This document shows positions 46,080-55,039 of a stretch of 64,000 nucleotides of DNA, in pieces. Under the pieces are notes generated by a model. It searched no databases and had not been told where the DNA came from. It saw nothing but the letters and a program-made list of their open reading frames with translations. Source of the stretch: Oceanipulchritudo coccoides (lineage in GTDB: Bacteria; Verrucomicrobiota; Verrucomicrobiia; Opitutales; Oceanipulchritudinaceae); the NCBI RefSeq assembly GCF_010500615.1, contig NZ_JAAGNX010000001.1:1069531-1133530 (forward strand), in the 5' to 3' direction. Within the stretch, counting starts at the first letter, position 1. The number at the start of each line of letters is the position of its first letter. A program made the translations under genes and the position numbers.

Positions 46080-47576
46080 ATGCCGGACAAAAAAATAGGC
46101 CCGTCGTGCGCCAACACGACAGGCCCTGAAATTGACCCCACCACAGAAGTGAAATCACCGGGAACAGATCATGACGGTCATTTGCCGTCAACGATAATTC
46201 CTTCACCAGGACCATTCCCGAATCAAAGCTTTCCCCCATCCCTGAGGGGGATCGCTTTGGAATTGGCTGAGGTCTACAGCGTGCCAGTTTGCCTTCCCGC
46301 GATGTCAGCCTTGGCCTTTTTGGCTGGGGCCGTAGGGAAAGCGTTTGTGGTCATTGATGCCTACAGGGACAAGCCGACCTTCCTGAACCTCTATACAATC
46401 CAAGTCGTCGAGAGAGGACTCGGAAAAGGAAATATTGGAGGTGCATTGAGCAAACCGATTCTCGAACTTGAGAAAGCGTTGCGGGATGGATGGAGCCGAG
46501 ATTGCTCAAAAGCCAGGGCTGACATTGAACTGCTTCGTGAAAAGTTTAAATCTGCGAAGCATTCCGCCAAGAAGGGCGATCCTGAATCGAGGGATGCTAT
46601 GATTAGCCATCAATCAGACATCGATGCAGCGGAGGTCTTCCTTTCCGCTGCTCCTGCCATTCTAATTGACGACACTACCAGCGAAGCTCTCGCAGATCGA
46701 TTGGCAACGAATGGTGAAACGCTGCTGTCCTACTCCTCCGAAGCCGGAAATTTGCTCAAAGTTGCGATGGGCAAATATTCCGACCAGGGAGATTTCGATT
46801 TGCTATTGAGTGCCTACTCGGGAGACGGCTACAAATCCGATAGAGTAGGGCGTGGCTCCCGTAGTTTGAGCAATCCCAGATTGTCAGCCCTCTGGATGGT
46901 TCAAAGGACTGTCTTGGATTCGCTCCTGAGCGACAAGGACGCTTTTAATCGTGGCCTGACAGCCCGGTTTCTCCTGGTCAATACCGGTGCCCGCCGTACT
47001 AAGGACAATGGAGCAGAAATGGTTTTTGCCAAAGGAGAGCTCTGGGACTCAATCCTTGCTCCATTTCTGAAATTGAGAAGGCAAGGGCCCTCCGAAGTCG
47101 AGCCTATCCCGGTCAGATGTTCCGGGGAGGCCAAGGAGGTCTTCAGGCAGTTTCACAACGAGTCAGTTGATATCGAAGAAACCTTGCCCGAGGAATTGCA
47201 GGGCGAATGCTCCCGCTGGCGTGAAAATGCCATCAAGGTCGCGGGATTGTTTCAGTTGGTCAGCGATAAGGATCGCATGATAGACGAGAGGACAGCTGAG
47301 GCCGCGTGTGCGGTCGTTCGATGGTGCGGGAGGGGTTATCTTCGCCTTTTGCAAGGAAAACGCCTTGAGGTCTTGCAGGCTGAGGCCGACAAGCTAGTTG
47401 ATATTTGCAGGGAGCATGGAGGGGAAGTCTCTGTGGGGGAATTGCAGTCTCGACATGGACTCCGGAACGGTAGGCTGAAGGAAGTTCTTTCACTTGTCCG
47501 GACCTTTCCAAACTTGCTCAGCTTCGAGACCAGGCTGACTTCCACGAAGCCTCGGCAGGTCCTAGTAGCCCAGTAA
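46080..47576 (+). CDS. DUF3987 protein (YfjI-like, mobile element replication/helicase type)
   Basis: 498 residues. The central part matches DUF3987: LNLYTIQVVERGLGKGN (degenerate P-loop G-L-G-K-G-N), APAILIDDTTSEALADRLATN, LLSYSSEAGNLLKVAMGKYS, LLLSAYSGDGYKSDRVGRGS, RLSALWMVQRTVLDSLLS, DAFNRGLTARFLLV and LPEELQGECSRWRENAIKVA. Such proteins are frequent in satellites and integrative elements near integrase and AlpA genes, where they are thought to help replication. The Walker A serine/threonine is replaced by Asn, so ATP hydrolysis is uncertain. The C-terminal 100 residues look like winged helices. Confidence 0.8.
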   Translation: MPDKKIGPSCANTTGPEIDPTTEVKSPGTDHDGHLPSTIIPSPGPFPNQSFPPSLRGIALELAEVYSVPVCLPAMSALAFLAGAVGKAFVVIDAYRDKPTFLNLYTIQVVERGLGKGNIGGALSKPILELEKALRDGWSRDCSKARADIELLREKFKSAKHSAKKGDPESRDAMISHQSDIDAAEVFLSAAPAILIDDTTSEALADRLATNGETLLSYSSEAGNLLKVAMGKYSDQGDFDLLLSAYSGDGYKSDRVGRGSRSLSNPRLSALWMVQRTVLDSLLSDKDAFNRGLTARFLLVNTGARRTKDNGAEMVFAKGELWDSILAPFLKLRRQGPSEVEPIPVRCSGEAKEVFRQFHNESVDIEETLPEELQGECSRWRENAIKVAGLFQLVSDKDRMIDERTAEAACAVVRWCGRGYLRLLQGKRLEVLQAEADKLVDICREHGGEVSVGELQSRHGLRNGRLKEVLSLVRTFPNLLSFETRLTSTKPRQVLVAQ

Positions 47577-47597
47577 GTTCTTCTGAAATCAAAAAAA

Positions 47598-47697
47598 CTG
47601 GAATAACTGTAATTACTGTTCACCGACTCCATTTCTGTTCTGCGATTTTAATTCTTTCCGCGGATGGTATCGAGTTCAGTAATTACAGTATTCCCAG
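47598..47697. repeat. Inverted repeat of 21-base arms between island operons
   Basis: The arms 47598-47618 and 47677-47697 both contain ACTGTAATTACTG in opposite directions and pair over nearly all 21 bases with one-base gaps. The 58-base loop has no gene. Each arm is itself nearly palindromic around TAATTA. It lies in the 288-base gap between the convergent DUF3987 and kinase genes. Confidence 0.6.
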
Positions 47698-47864
47698 TTT
47701 TTAAGTTCCCACTGATTTTGATCATCTGGACCGGAAGAGTTTGATTTCCGGTGAATTCTTTGAGTTGCCCACTGAAATTATAAGAGTCATTCATTTAGGC
47801 AAAATTCGAGTGCATACGCGGCTGCGAGTGCGGAGAGCTGGCGGGAGAGGAATGGTACGACTCT

Positions 47865-49169
47865 TTATGAATTATTATAACTATTTATGGTTTCGGCTAT
47901 TTGTGGGTGGTAGTGGTTGATGGTGCGACTTATTCTTTCAGCGCATGCTTGGAAATCGTGTGATCTTTCTTCTATGGATATTTCCATGGCTATTCTTTCC
48001 GCAATATCATCTTCAAGACTGTGGCCAGTTATCCTCAATAACCGTTCCATGACAAACCAGCGGTTATGGCTACTACCTAGTGCCGCTAATGCCAGGACTG
48101 CATAAGATTTTGTATCAAGTTCGCCTAGATCAAAAATCTTCACTAGTTTCATGGCTAGAACGTCGCAGTATGCAAATATGAACGTTCCGTGAGCCCAATT
48201 GCAAATGCACTCAGCGAGTGCCGAAAAAATCTCGTCGCTTATGTTTTTAGCTGATTCCAAAGCGTCTTCGTCGATCTCCTTTAGAAAAGGATTCTCCGAA
48301 TTGAGATCAAAATCTTTATTTATAAAGTATACAAAATCATCTATGCTTTCCTGATTCCAACTGGCTTCCTCCTTCAACCTGCGTAACCACTCATCTGCAT
48401 TGGCGGTGAGATTTGTGGTAACTCCAGTCTTCGAAAGTAGCGTGAGTAGATTGTTTCGTAGGTTCGTAATAGAATTGAACCTTTTAGAAGGTTCTACTTC
48501 AGTGCATTTTCTAATTATCCTTCCGACAGGGCCAATAGCGTCGTACTGCTGAAAAGGTATTCGGCTTCCCGATCCGAAAATGTCATGGAGAATACAACCA
48601 AAGGCGTAAATATCTGCCTCTGGCCCAACCTTCTTGAAAGCAATTGCTTGCTCGGGAGCGCAGTAGTTTTGGCTACCCCAGTTAGAATCATATGATGTGA
48701 GTTTCGTGGTTTCTCCTTTAGGCGGTAGAACCAAGCCAAAATCTGAGAGTTTCCATCTGCCATCGTGGAACAAGACGTTGCCAGGCTTTAGATCGCGGTG
48801 AACATAGCTTCTTTCGTGCATATACTCCAGTGCGTTTAGAATATCTGCAAGAGCTTCGACTGGAATCGTAGAATTGTTTTTGGACTCAGATATTTCGTCT
48901 ATTAGAGTCTTCGACGCTAATGGCATTGCATACCAAGGTGGGTCTATTTTAAGATCATGTTCGATTATCGGAATGAATAGTTCGCGTGGCATTTGGGATT
49001 GGGTCCTGACCTCGCGAACGAATCGTTTAGTAAGTTTAATCTTCTCGGCAAGGGTCGCTATCGTAAAATTAGGAGAGAACTCTTTCAGCGCAACGATTTC
49101 GCCATTTGCGTTTGTCGCTTCATATACTGCACCGAAGCCGCCTTGATGTATTTTTCGATTCTTTTTCAT
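47865..49169 (-). CDS. Serine/threonine protein kinase with unknown C-terminal helical domain
   Basis: 434 residues from the ATG at 49169; a TTG at 49220 would add 17 and overlap the restriction-modification gene by 29 bases. Kinase motifs are complete: GGFGAVYEA (glycine loop about 10-18), Lys29 in VALKEF, HRDLKPGN (124-131), DFG (143-145), APEQAI (substrate lobe) and DIYAFGCILHDIFG. Residues about 260-434 are helical with no membrane segment, of unknown family. It follows a type IIG enzyme in the same direction. Kinases paired with phage-limiting methyltransferases occur in the Pgl/BREX type 2 systems (PglW), which offers a model for its role. Confidence 0.88.
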   Translation of the reverse strand: MKKNRKIHQGGFGAVYEATNANGEIVALKEFSPNFTIATLAEKIKLTKRFVREVRTQSQMPRELFIPIIEHDLKIDPPWYAMPLASKTLIDEISESKNNSTIPVEALADILNALEYMHERSYVHRDLKPGNVLFHDGRWKLSDFGLVLPPKGETTKLTSYDSNWGSQNYCAPEQAIAFKKVGPEADIYAFGCILHDIFGSGSRIPFQQYDAIGPVGRIIRKCTEVEPSKRFNSITNLRNNLLTLLSKTGVTTNLTANADEWLRRLKEEASWNQESIDDFVYFINKDFDLNSENPFLKEIDEDALESAKNISDEIFSALAECICNWAHGTFIFAYCDVLAMKLVKIFDLGELDTKSYAVLALAALGSSHNRWFVMERLLRITGHSLEDDIAERIAMEISIEERSHDFQACAERISRTINHYHPQIAETINSYNNS

Positions 49170-49191
49170 GACATAGACCGCGGGCGCGGCG

Positions 49192-52100
49192 TTAGCCGTT
49201 ACCTGTCGCGCCTTGTTCAACTAGCTGAATCTCATCGGAGGTCAGCCCGTATAATTCGTATACCAAGCGGTCAATCTGCCGGTCGGTTCCGGTGATCTGC
49301 GTTTCAATTTGCTTGAGCGTGTTCGGGTTACTCTCTCCGGTCCTCTGTTCGTGTAGCGCAAGCATCCGCTCGACCAGTGACACCATCTTGTCGTGCCTCG
49401 CCACGTCGTCGGGATTGTCGAAATCGATCGGGCGAATCGGAAATTTTTCCAAATATTGTCCAAAGAACCGAAGGTACGTTTCATTCCCGCCTTCAAGCCC
49501 TGCGCATAACTCCTTAAAAATGGTATATCCTAGCTTTGAATTTAAGATCCCAAGCAAGAATTTATCTGCTTTAGCAATAAAGTAAGCTGTGTTGGCAGTG
49601 TAGTAACCATCTTCATCAAGCATGAATCGCGGAGAAACTGCCATGTCTGGGAAGATAATTTTTGGTTGTTCTAGTAGATTCGAATATTTGAGCTGTGGTT
49701 GTTGAAGCTCATACCAAGCCTGCTTAGTAGCTCTAGATTCCAATTTATCTTTAAAGGGTTTTAAGTATTCCAGCAAGTTAGATAAATTCGAAGTATCAAT
49801 TCCATGATGCATATAGAGGAGAAATGTTTCTTTTGGGTTCAATTCATAACGACGAATTTCTCGACCATTAACAAATGGCTTTATTACCTCGGCACATTTG
49901 CCGTTCTCCGAAATCAGTTTTTCACGCACCTCGGATGAAATCAAAAATGCTTGGTTGCAACCAGATTTTATACCCATTCCTACAAGGCCTTTTGCATACT
50001 CGCCAAGACTAGGAAGCAAGTTGCTTACCCTATCCATAAGGGCAGAAATGCGAGGATTAGATAAAGTCCAAGGCTGGGAACCCAAGTGATCGATATTTAA
50101 CTGGATTTTGTTGTCAGATGCCCATGCGCAATAATCGATTGATCCTGAATTTATTAAGTTAAAAGTCTCAGTATCTGGAACCGGCACGTAATCAAAATTA
50201 TTTAAATCATCTTTTGAACTTATATAGGATACAGTCCGAACGGTTGCTCCTTTGAATACTTTTTTCCCTGCAAAATCAGCTATGATCGAAGGCTTGAAAT
50301 TCCCAAGTAGAAAGCGGCGTAGTGGAGTTCCGTAAGCAGCCCGAAGAAATTTATTGGAAACTATAAATCCAAAACGCCCACTCGGACTTAGTAGGTTATG
50401 CCCCTTCTCCATGAAATACGCGTATAAATCGGAGCGTTCATCGTGACATTTGTAACGCGAGCGAAGATAAATTTTAACCTCTTTAAACAGTTCCATCCGC
50501 ACATACGGCGGATTACCGATCACGCAGTCGAAGCCGCCCTGGTTGAAAACTACCGGGAAAGCACTTTCCCAGTCGAAGACGTTTATGCGGTATTTAGCCT
50601 CATCCTCGAGAAGCTGCAATTGTTCGTCCTCGTAGAAGTCGGGACCAATGAGAGAGTTGCCGCACTGAATGTTGTCCCCGAGGTCGGGAAGGATGCGCTG
50701 GCGCTCGCTGATGAAGTCGCGCTGGAGCTGCTGCTGAGTCTCGCCTTCGAGGACTTTGAGGAGGAGGGAGAGCTTGGTCACCTCGACGGCCTGGCTGTCG
50801 ATATCGACTCCGTAGATATTATTGAGGAGGATGCGCTTTCGCTCGGGAGTGGTTAGCTTCCAGCCACCGCCATTTGCCTGGTAGATATTGGGGTTTTTAC
50901 CGGCACTGTGACGCTTGATCTTGCCCTCGTCCTCCTCGCCGGTTTCCGGGTCCAGCGTGTATTGGTCACGGTGCCAGTCTAACAGGTATTGGTAAGCCAC
51001 GATGAGGAAGGAGCCGGAACCGCAAGCCGGATCGCAGACTTTGAGCTTGGCAGCCTGGGAAACCGGGATGGGCCTTTTGTTGTTCGGTTCGTCGCCATTG
51101 AGGAGGCAGCCGAGGGTGTTGGCCACAATGTAGTCAACGATATACGTGGGGGTATAGTAAACGCCGCCCGCTTTGCGCACTTCTGGCTTTTCCTCGATCT
51201 TGGCCTGGTGACTGCCGGTCAGGCGGATCGTCTTGCCAAGGAACTGCTCGTAAACCTGGCCGAGAATGTCGGCCGGGAGCACGGAAAACTCGTAAGGCGA
51301 GTCCGGATAGTAGAGGTGCTTGATAATGTCCTTAAGCACTTTGTCGTCGAGGGCGAGACCGGGGGTTAGACGGTCAGGGGCGTCGTTGCGATTTTTCTCC
51401 TCACTGAAGTGAAAGAGGCCGGAGTTGTAGCGTTCGTCGGCACGCCGGAAAAGTTCGTTGAGGCGTGGCCAAGCGTTTTTGCCATTTTGAAGGATGTTGA
51501 GCCGCCCGTAATCTTCGGTGCCGCGGTCCTCGCAGATGCGGAGGAAGATTATCCGGTCAATCGTCTTCTGCACGGCATAGTTGAGGTCGCGCACGGAAAG
51601 GTTTGGATTTCGAAGGGCAAAGTTACGCGCCAGAACATCCCGCCAGCGCTCAATCTCTTCGAGAAAGGCATCATCCACTTCGGCAGTGCCGCGCTTTTTC
51701 TTTGAGGTGTCGGCGTACTTGTCAAAGGAGCCCTTGAGCACAGCCTCGCGGGAGAAAATGGCGGCGATCTCGTCCCACTTCTCGATATAGTCCTCGTAGG
51801 TGCAGAAGAAAGTGCGCGCCTTGGCCGGACCGTCTTTCGGATATGGGCGGATACGTGTATCGTAAACCGCTAGTTCCTCGAAGTCGGAAAGCACCGAAAG
51901 CGGGAGCTTGGCGCTCCAGGCGTAGCGGCGGAGCTGGTAGGCGGGCTTGTCGTCGGATTTGATGGAAACGGAGGGCTTTTTGGCTTCGAGGAAAAACTTG
52001 CGGGTGCCGCCGATCCGAAAGCAATAGTCAGGCGCTTTGGTGTAGCCGCCTACTTTGATCGCGTCTTCGTGGATAACATCCTTGTAGGCATCGGCATAGC

Positions 52101-52254
52101 CCTGTTCGTTGTCGATATCCCAACCAAGAGCTTTCCAGAAAGGATCAAGGTATTCACGCCGCAATTCCGTCTCATTGTAGCCGGATGACTTGTAGTGCTC
52201 AATATGGGTTGAGAAATTCTCGACCAGTTTATGAATCGCTTCGGGGGGTGGCAT
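49192..52254 (-). CDS. Type IIG restriction-modification enzyme (Eco57I-like)
   Basis: 1,020 residues combining nuclease, methyltransferase and specificity parts. The N-terminal nuclease shows PD at 75-76 and E-A-K at 90-92 (PD-ExK). The methyltransferase has DPACGSGSFL (about 406-415), NIYGVDIDSQAVEVTKLSLL and NPPYVRM (about 580), the order of gamma-type N6-adenine methyltransferases. The C-terminal third is a TaqI-type target-recognition part (KIIFPDMAVSPRFMLD ... TAYFIAKAD) and a helical spacer (LVERMLALHEQRT). It should methylate and cut DNA with one polypeptide. Upstream is a pair of membrane proteins, downstream the kinase, all minus strand. Confidence 0.93.
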   Translation of the reverse strand: MPPPEAIHKLVENFSTHIEHYKSSGYNETELRREYLDPFWKALGWDIDNEQGYADAYKDVIHEDAIKVGGYTKAPDYCFRIGGTRKFFLEAKKPSVSIKSDDKPAYQLRRYAWSAKLPLSVLSDFEELAVYDTRIRPYPKDGPAKARTFFCTYEDYIEKWDEIAAIFSREAVLKGSFDKYADTSKKKRGTAEVDDAFLEEIERWRDVLARNFALRNPNLSVRDLNYAVQKTIDRIIFLRICEDRGTEDYGRLNILQNGKNAWPRLNELFRRADERYNSGLFHFSEEKNRNDAPDRLTPGLALDDKVLKDIIKHLYYPDSPYEFSVLPADILGQVYEQFLGKTIRLTGSHQAKIEEKPEVRKAGGVYYTPTYIVDYIVANTLGCLLNGDEPNNKRPIPVSQAAKLKVCDPACGSGSFLIVAYQYLLDWHRDQYTLDPETGEEDEGKIKRHSAGKNPNIYQANGGGWKLTTPERKRILLNNIYGVDIDSQAVEVTKLSLLLKVLEGETQQQLQRDFISERQRILPDLGDNIQCGNSLIGPDFYEDEQLQLLEDEAKYRINVFDWESAFPVVFNQGGFDCVIGNPPYVRMELFKEVKIYLRSRYKCHDERSDLYAYFMEKGHNLLSPSGRFGFIVSNKFLRAAYGTPLRRFLLGNFKPSIIADFAGKKVFKGATVRTVSYISSKDDLNNFDYVPVPDTETFNLINSGSIDYCAWASDNKIQLNIDHLGSQPWTLSNPRISALMDRVSNLLPSLGEYAKGLVGMGIKSGCNQAFLISSEVREKLISENGKCAEVIKPFVNGREIRRYELNPKETFLLYMHHGIDTSNLSNLLEYLKPFKDKLESRATKQAWYELQQPQLKYSNLLEQPKIIFPDMAVSPRFMLDEDGYYTANTAYFIAKADKFLLGILNSKLGYTIFKELCAGLEGGNETYLRFFGQYLEKFPIRPIDFDNPDDVARHDKMVSLVERMLALHEQRTGESNPNTLKQIETQITGTDRQIDRLVYELYGLTSDEIQLVEQGATGNG

Positions 52255-52338
52255 TGGTTTATCAGGATATTTTTGGATATTCTTTGATCGAGCGTTATAA
52301 CTGATCCGAGGATTTACGCTTTTGCATCCAGCGACTTC

Positions 52339-53223
52339 CTAGGCCAGATTTTTCGTGATGAGTTTCATATTGTCGACAAGCCTATGTCGTTCTAAAAACC
52401 TTTTGAATTCAGTAGAAATTGCGAAGTCAGAGTAATCCTCTTTCACCAACTTTAAAATCTTCTTACTGTCTGTCCTCTGAAATTCATGCCCAAAGTCGTT
52501 TAGAAAACTGATGATGATAAGGTGGAGTGCCCAGAGCATGTTCATACTCTTGTTATTGGATTCGTTCCTTGTTTGACTCAAGAACTGAAAAACCTTCGCA
52601 ACAGGTTTAATGTCATTTTTTATCTTTTCTTCAAATTTATGAAAGGCGACTACATCAGAGTCGCTATGGATGAAATCCGAAAACCTTGAAAGGTCGTCGA
52701 TATAAAAATGGTTAGTGGTGTCAGTGCTCACATATCCAAGCGACTGAATCAGCAGTCTATCGCAAAGGCAAAATTTGATCGCTTTAACATATTTCAGATA
52801 AAGCAAGTCCTCTTCGGTTGAAAGGGTTGCATCATACCCACCAACTGACTTTTCAGCTTTGAGAATCCAATATATCAAGCTGATCCACTTATAGGCGAAA
52901 CTCCTGATGTAATGATGCGGTGGCTTATTCCATTCCTCAGGAGTACGATAAAGCCAGTCTTCGTTCCTATGAGAAAGGAGGTTCCATAACCTGTAGTTCA
53001 GATTCTCGGTAGCTTGGAGCAGTGGCGTTTTGGATTTTGATATTTCCTCTTTAATGCTCTTCTGTTGCTCAAAAGTATATTCGAGCCTCAATTTCTGTTT
53101 AATGGAATGTCGGTCGTAGAATAATTTCCATACCCAGGTTAGGAAAAGAACAATAATTGTGGTGCACCCACTTATTAATACACTTTGTAGTCTCGGGTCG
53201 AATTTCAGAAAAGCCTCAAGCAT
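52339..53223 (-). CDS. Unknown single-pass membrane protein of the island defence block
   Basis: 294 residues with one N-terminal helix (about 13-34, VLISGCTTIIVLFLTWVWKLFY) and a long helical, charged, probably cytoplasmic part (RLEYTFEQQKSIKEEISKSK; FEEKIKNDIKPVAKVFQFLS). No enzyme motif is evident. It sits 84 bases before the type IIG gene and 81 after the next membrane protein gene, in the same direction. Base composition is visibly more AT-rich than the flanking chromosome, in line with acquisition. It may be a membrane effector or sensor for the defence block. Confidence 0.65.
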   Translation of the reverse strand: MLEAFLKFDPRLQSVLISGCTTIIVLFLTWVWKLFYDRHSIKQKLRLEYTFEQQKSIKEEISKSKTPLLQATENLNYRLWNLLSHRNEDWLYRTPEEWNKPPHHYIRSFAYKWISLIYWILKAEKSVGGYDATLSTEEDLLYLKYVKAIKFCLCDRLLIQSLGYVSTDTTNHFYIDDLSRFSDFIHSDSDVVAFHKFEEKIKNDIKPVAKVFQFLSQTRNESNNKSMNMLWALHLIIISFLNDFGHEFQRTDSKKILKLVKEDYSDFAISTEFKRFLERHRLVDNMKLITKNLA

Positions 53224-53304
53224 AGAGTATTATTTTTGCAGATGGATCAGGATGGGTACGGGGTTAGCACCGGCAAATGGTATCACCAATAGTAAATGTT
53301 TAGA

Positions 53305-53940
53305 TCACAGTTTAGTTTTTCCAGACTCATCGAATTCGGCCAAAATCTTAATTTTTCGATAGAAGGAAAGTAGGATTTTCAGTGTAGCTAATGGATTCTT
53401 TGTAAGCCTGTTTATTTGTTTGATGTTTTCGAAGCCCATAAGCCGACTCAGCTTATCTGTTGATTTCACTGCAAAATCTAGCTGTTCTTTAGATAGTTTC
53501 AGCGACTCTCTTTTTGCTTCGAGCTTCATCATTTTTCGCTCGTGCATACCTTCATATATTTCCTTGTAGAGTGAATTCAATTCAGAAGCAGAACCGACAA
53601 AGCAACTGACAATTCTCTTGATTTGAGTTGCTACGACGAGAATGACACCTAACTCGATCCATCCAGGAGAGGCATACTGGATGGTTATCACTGAAGGTCT
53701 CTCCTTCGCCGGAACAATGTATTTTAAGTTCTGATAGAAGTTAAGAGAACTAAACCCTCCTTTCCATGGATGAGCTGAATATGTGATTACCAGTCTGTCG
53801 TCTAGATCGTCGAACGTTTCAATCGGGCGTAGAAAGCTATACATGAATGAGTAAGCATCAATGTATGTGCGCGGGAGGATGTAGAGATCTTCTAAGCTCC
53901 ATTCGCCATCCATAAGTATCTTATAGCATTCTGTTTTCAC
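53305..53940 (-). CDS. Unknown membrane-associated protein with a central helix
   Basis: 211 residues from a GTG at 53940 with a good Shine-Dalgarno (GAAGGA); ATG at 53913 is the alternative. Residues 1-88 are a beta-rich domain (DLYILPRTYIDAYSFMYSFL, WKGGFSSLNFYQNL), then VITIQYASPGWIELGVILVV (about 83-102) leads into a membrane helix to about 112, and a charged coiled-coil-like tail follows (EGMHERKMMKLEAKRESLKL). The SPG-helix pattern resembles membrane proteins seen in mobile defence clusters, but I cannot name a family. First gene of the minus-strand block. Confidence 0.62.
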   Translation of the reverse strand: MKTECYKILMDGEWSLEDLYILPRTYIDAYSFMYSFLRPIETFDDLDDRLVITYSAHPWKGGFSSLNFYQNLKYIVPAKERPSVITIQYASPGWIELGVILVVATQIKRIVSCFVGSASELNSLYKEIYEGMHERKMMKLEAKRESLKLSKEQLDFAVKSTDKLSRLMGFENIKQINRLTKNPLATLKILLSFYRKIKILAEFDESGKTKL

Positions 53941-54188
53941 TTCCTTCTCTACCTGCCTGTTAGTTAGTTAACTGGTGACATTGTCCACTCTTCGGAAACA
54001 CGAATATTTCCGTTTTGTGGGAATGCAATGGTTTTCTAAATTGTAAAAACCCTCAACCTGGCGTTTTAGCGCCCGATTTGGGAAAACTCGGACCCTGTTA
54101 TGTGAACAAAACCCGGTTTTTAAAAACCGGACACGGAAAAGTCGGGGACTGCCGGGAAATGCGGGGAATGAAATCGCGTACTGAAAAA

Positions 54189-54209
54189 CAGTACAAAAAC
54201 AGTACAATA
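54189..54209. repeat. CAGTAC repeat near right island end, likely arm site
   Basis: Identical over 21 bases to 44322-44342 and preceded by the same ACTGAAAAA. It lies 47 bases inside the right attachment repeat, in a 319-base stretch (53941-54259) with no gene. Confidence 0.65.
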
Positions 54210-54255
54210 GCCGATTTTTTGAAAGGTACCCGATCCGGCGCGAGGCCACTGTTTT

Positions 54256-54305
54256 AAAGTGGCACGCGGCAAGGGAGTCGAACCCCTAACCTCCTGATCC
54301 GTAGT
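54256..54305. repeat. Right attachment repeat (attR) within tRNA-Arg
   Basis: 50-bp perfect copy of 44119-44168. It overlaps the tRNA gene from its anticodon loop to 4 bases past the 3' end. Because it matches the tRNA exactly, integration leaves a working tRNA. Confidence 0.93.
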
Positions 54306-54336
54306 CAGGTGCTCTATCCAATTGAGCTAGCCGCGC
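54260..54336 (-). tRNA. tRNA-Arg (anticodon ACG)
   Basis: 77 nucleotides with encoded CCA. Minus strand: acceptor GCGCGGC pairs GCCGCGT (first pair G-T), D arm GCTCAATTGGATAGAGC, anticodon stem CCTGA/TCAGG with loop CTACGGA (anticodon ACG), T arm AGGGG-TTCGACT-CCCTT, discriminator G, then CCA. It reads CGU, CGC and CGA codons. The gene is the integration target of the island on its left. Confidence 0.96.
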
Positions 54337-54435
54337 ACGGTTGGGAAAGGGGAGATGACACGGAGAATTCGGGATGGGGCAAGTATTTTCGGAAAAAATT
54401 TCCCGAATTGTCCGATGTCTGGAAATGGGCGGGAA

Positions 54436-54822
54436 TCAGGCCCCCAATTGGGCCTTCACGTGGTCGACAACCGCGCAGTGCTCATGCTGGGGACTGAAGA
54501 GGATCACCTCGGAATCGGCGGTGATCCGGATGGTGTGTCCAGGGGGCCAGTAGAAGAGGTCGCCGGTGCCGACCGTTTCCTCGCTGCCATCGGCGTAGGT
54601 GACAACGATCTCGCCGGCGATCAGGTAGCCCCAGTGCGGGGAGTGGCAGAGGTCATTGTCCAGACCCTTGAGGAGGGGGGCGAAGTCCACACCCGCGTTG
54701 AGGGAGAAGTATTCACCCGCCATGTTGCCATAATCGGAGGCGTCTCCAAAGTTGAATTCCTGCCGGGCAGTTGCTCCCGGAACGCTGATTTTGACGGGGA
54801 CGTCGTTCTTGTTGATCCGCAT
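54436..54822 (-). CDS. Cupin-domain protein
   Basis: 128 residues with a good Shine-Dalgarno (AAAGGA). The cupin box 1 area SPHWGYLIAGEIVVTYADGS and GDLFYWPPGHTIR fit a small single cupin; metal ligands would be from HSPHWG and the later PGH and PQHEH residues. Enzyme activity cannot be deduced. It stands alone next to the tRNA, facing the island. Confidence 0.82.
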   Translation of the reverse strand: MRINKNDVPVKISVPGATARQEFNFGDASDYGNMAGEYFSLNAGVDFAPLLKGLDNDLCHSPHWGYLIAGEIVVTYADGSEETVGTGDLFYWPPGHTIRITADSEVILFSPQHEHCAVVDHVKAQLGA

Positions 54823-55039
54823 GATGATTCCTTTCTTTTTGGGGTTTTCTACGCGGGTTCACCGTTACCGCATGTCATACCTTGTCGGCTGGCTTCGGGC
54901 GTCGCAAGTCAGAATTAATGACTGCTATTAGGCGTGCTTATTCAGGTGGGCATGAGGCCCGCTTCAGGTAATGGGCGTGCCTGAATTCAGGCAGAGTGGG
55001 GGATTGAGTGCCTTTTTTACTGAATCAGGCTGGGGGTTG

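Larger units (their letters stand above)
44119..54305. mobile_element. Integrative genomic island in tRNA-Arg(ACG), about 10.1 kb
   Basis: The segment is bounded by 50-bp perfect direct repeats that both contain the 3' end of tRNA-Arg, the right one being part of the intact tRNA gene. A tyrosine integrase gene starts about 100 bases inside the left repeat. A set of short repeats (CAGTAC-A5-CAGTAC) occurs near both ends, as expected for integrase arm sites. Cargo on the plus strand: integrase, AlpA-like HTH protein, DUF3987 protein. Cargo on the minus strand: two membrane proteins, a type IIG restriction-modification enzyme and a Ser/Thr kinase. No phage structural, conjugation or relaxase genes are seen, so it resembles a phage-satellite-like or defence island that depends on a helper to move. 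Confidence 0.9.

Noticed and set aside
53968-54249. 93-codon minus-strand frame at the right island end
   Set aside because: Runs over the arm-site repeats near the right attachment site and lacks any motif or start signal.
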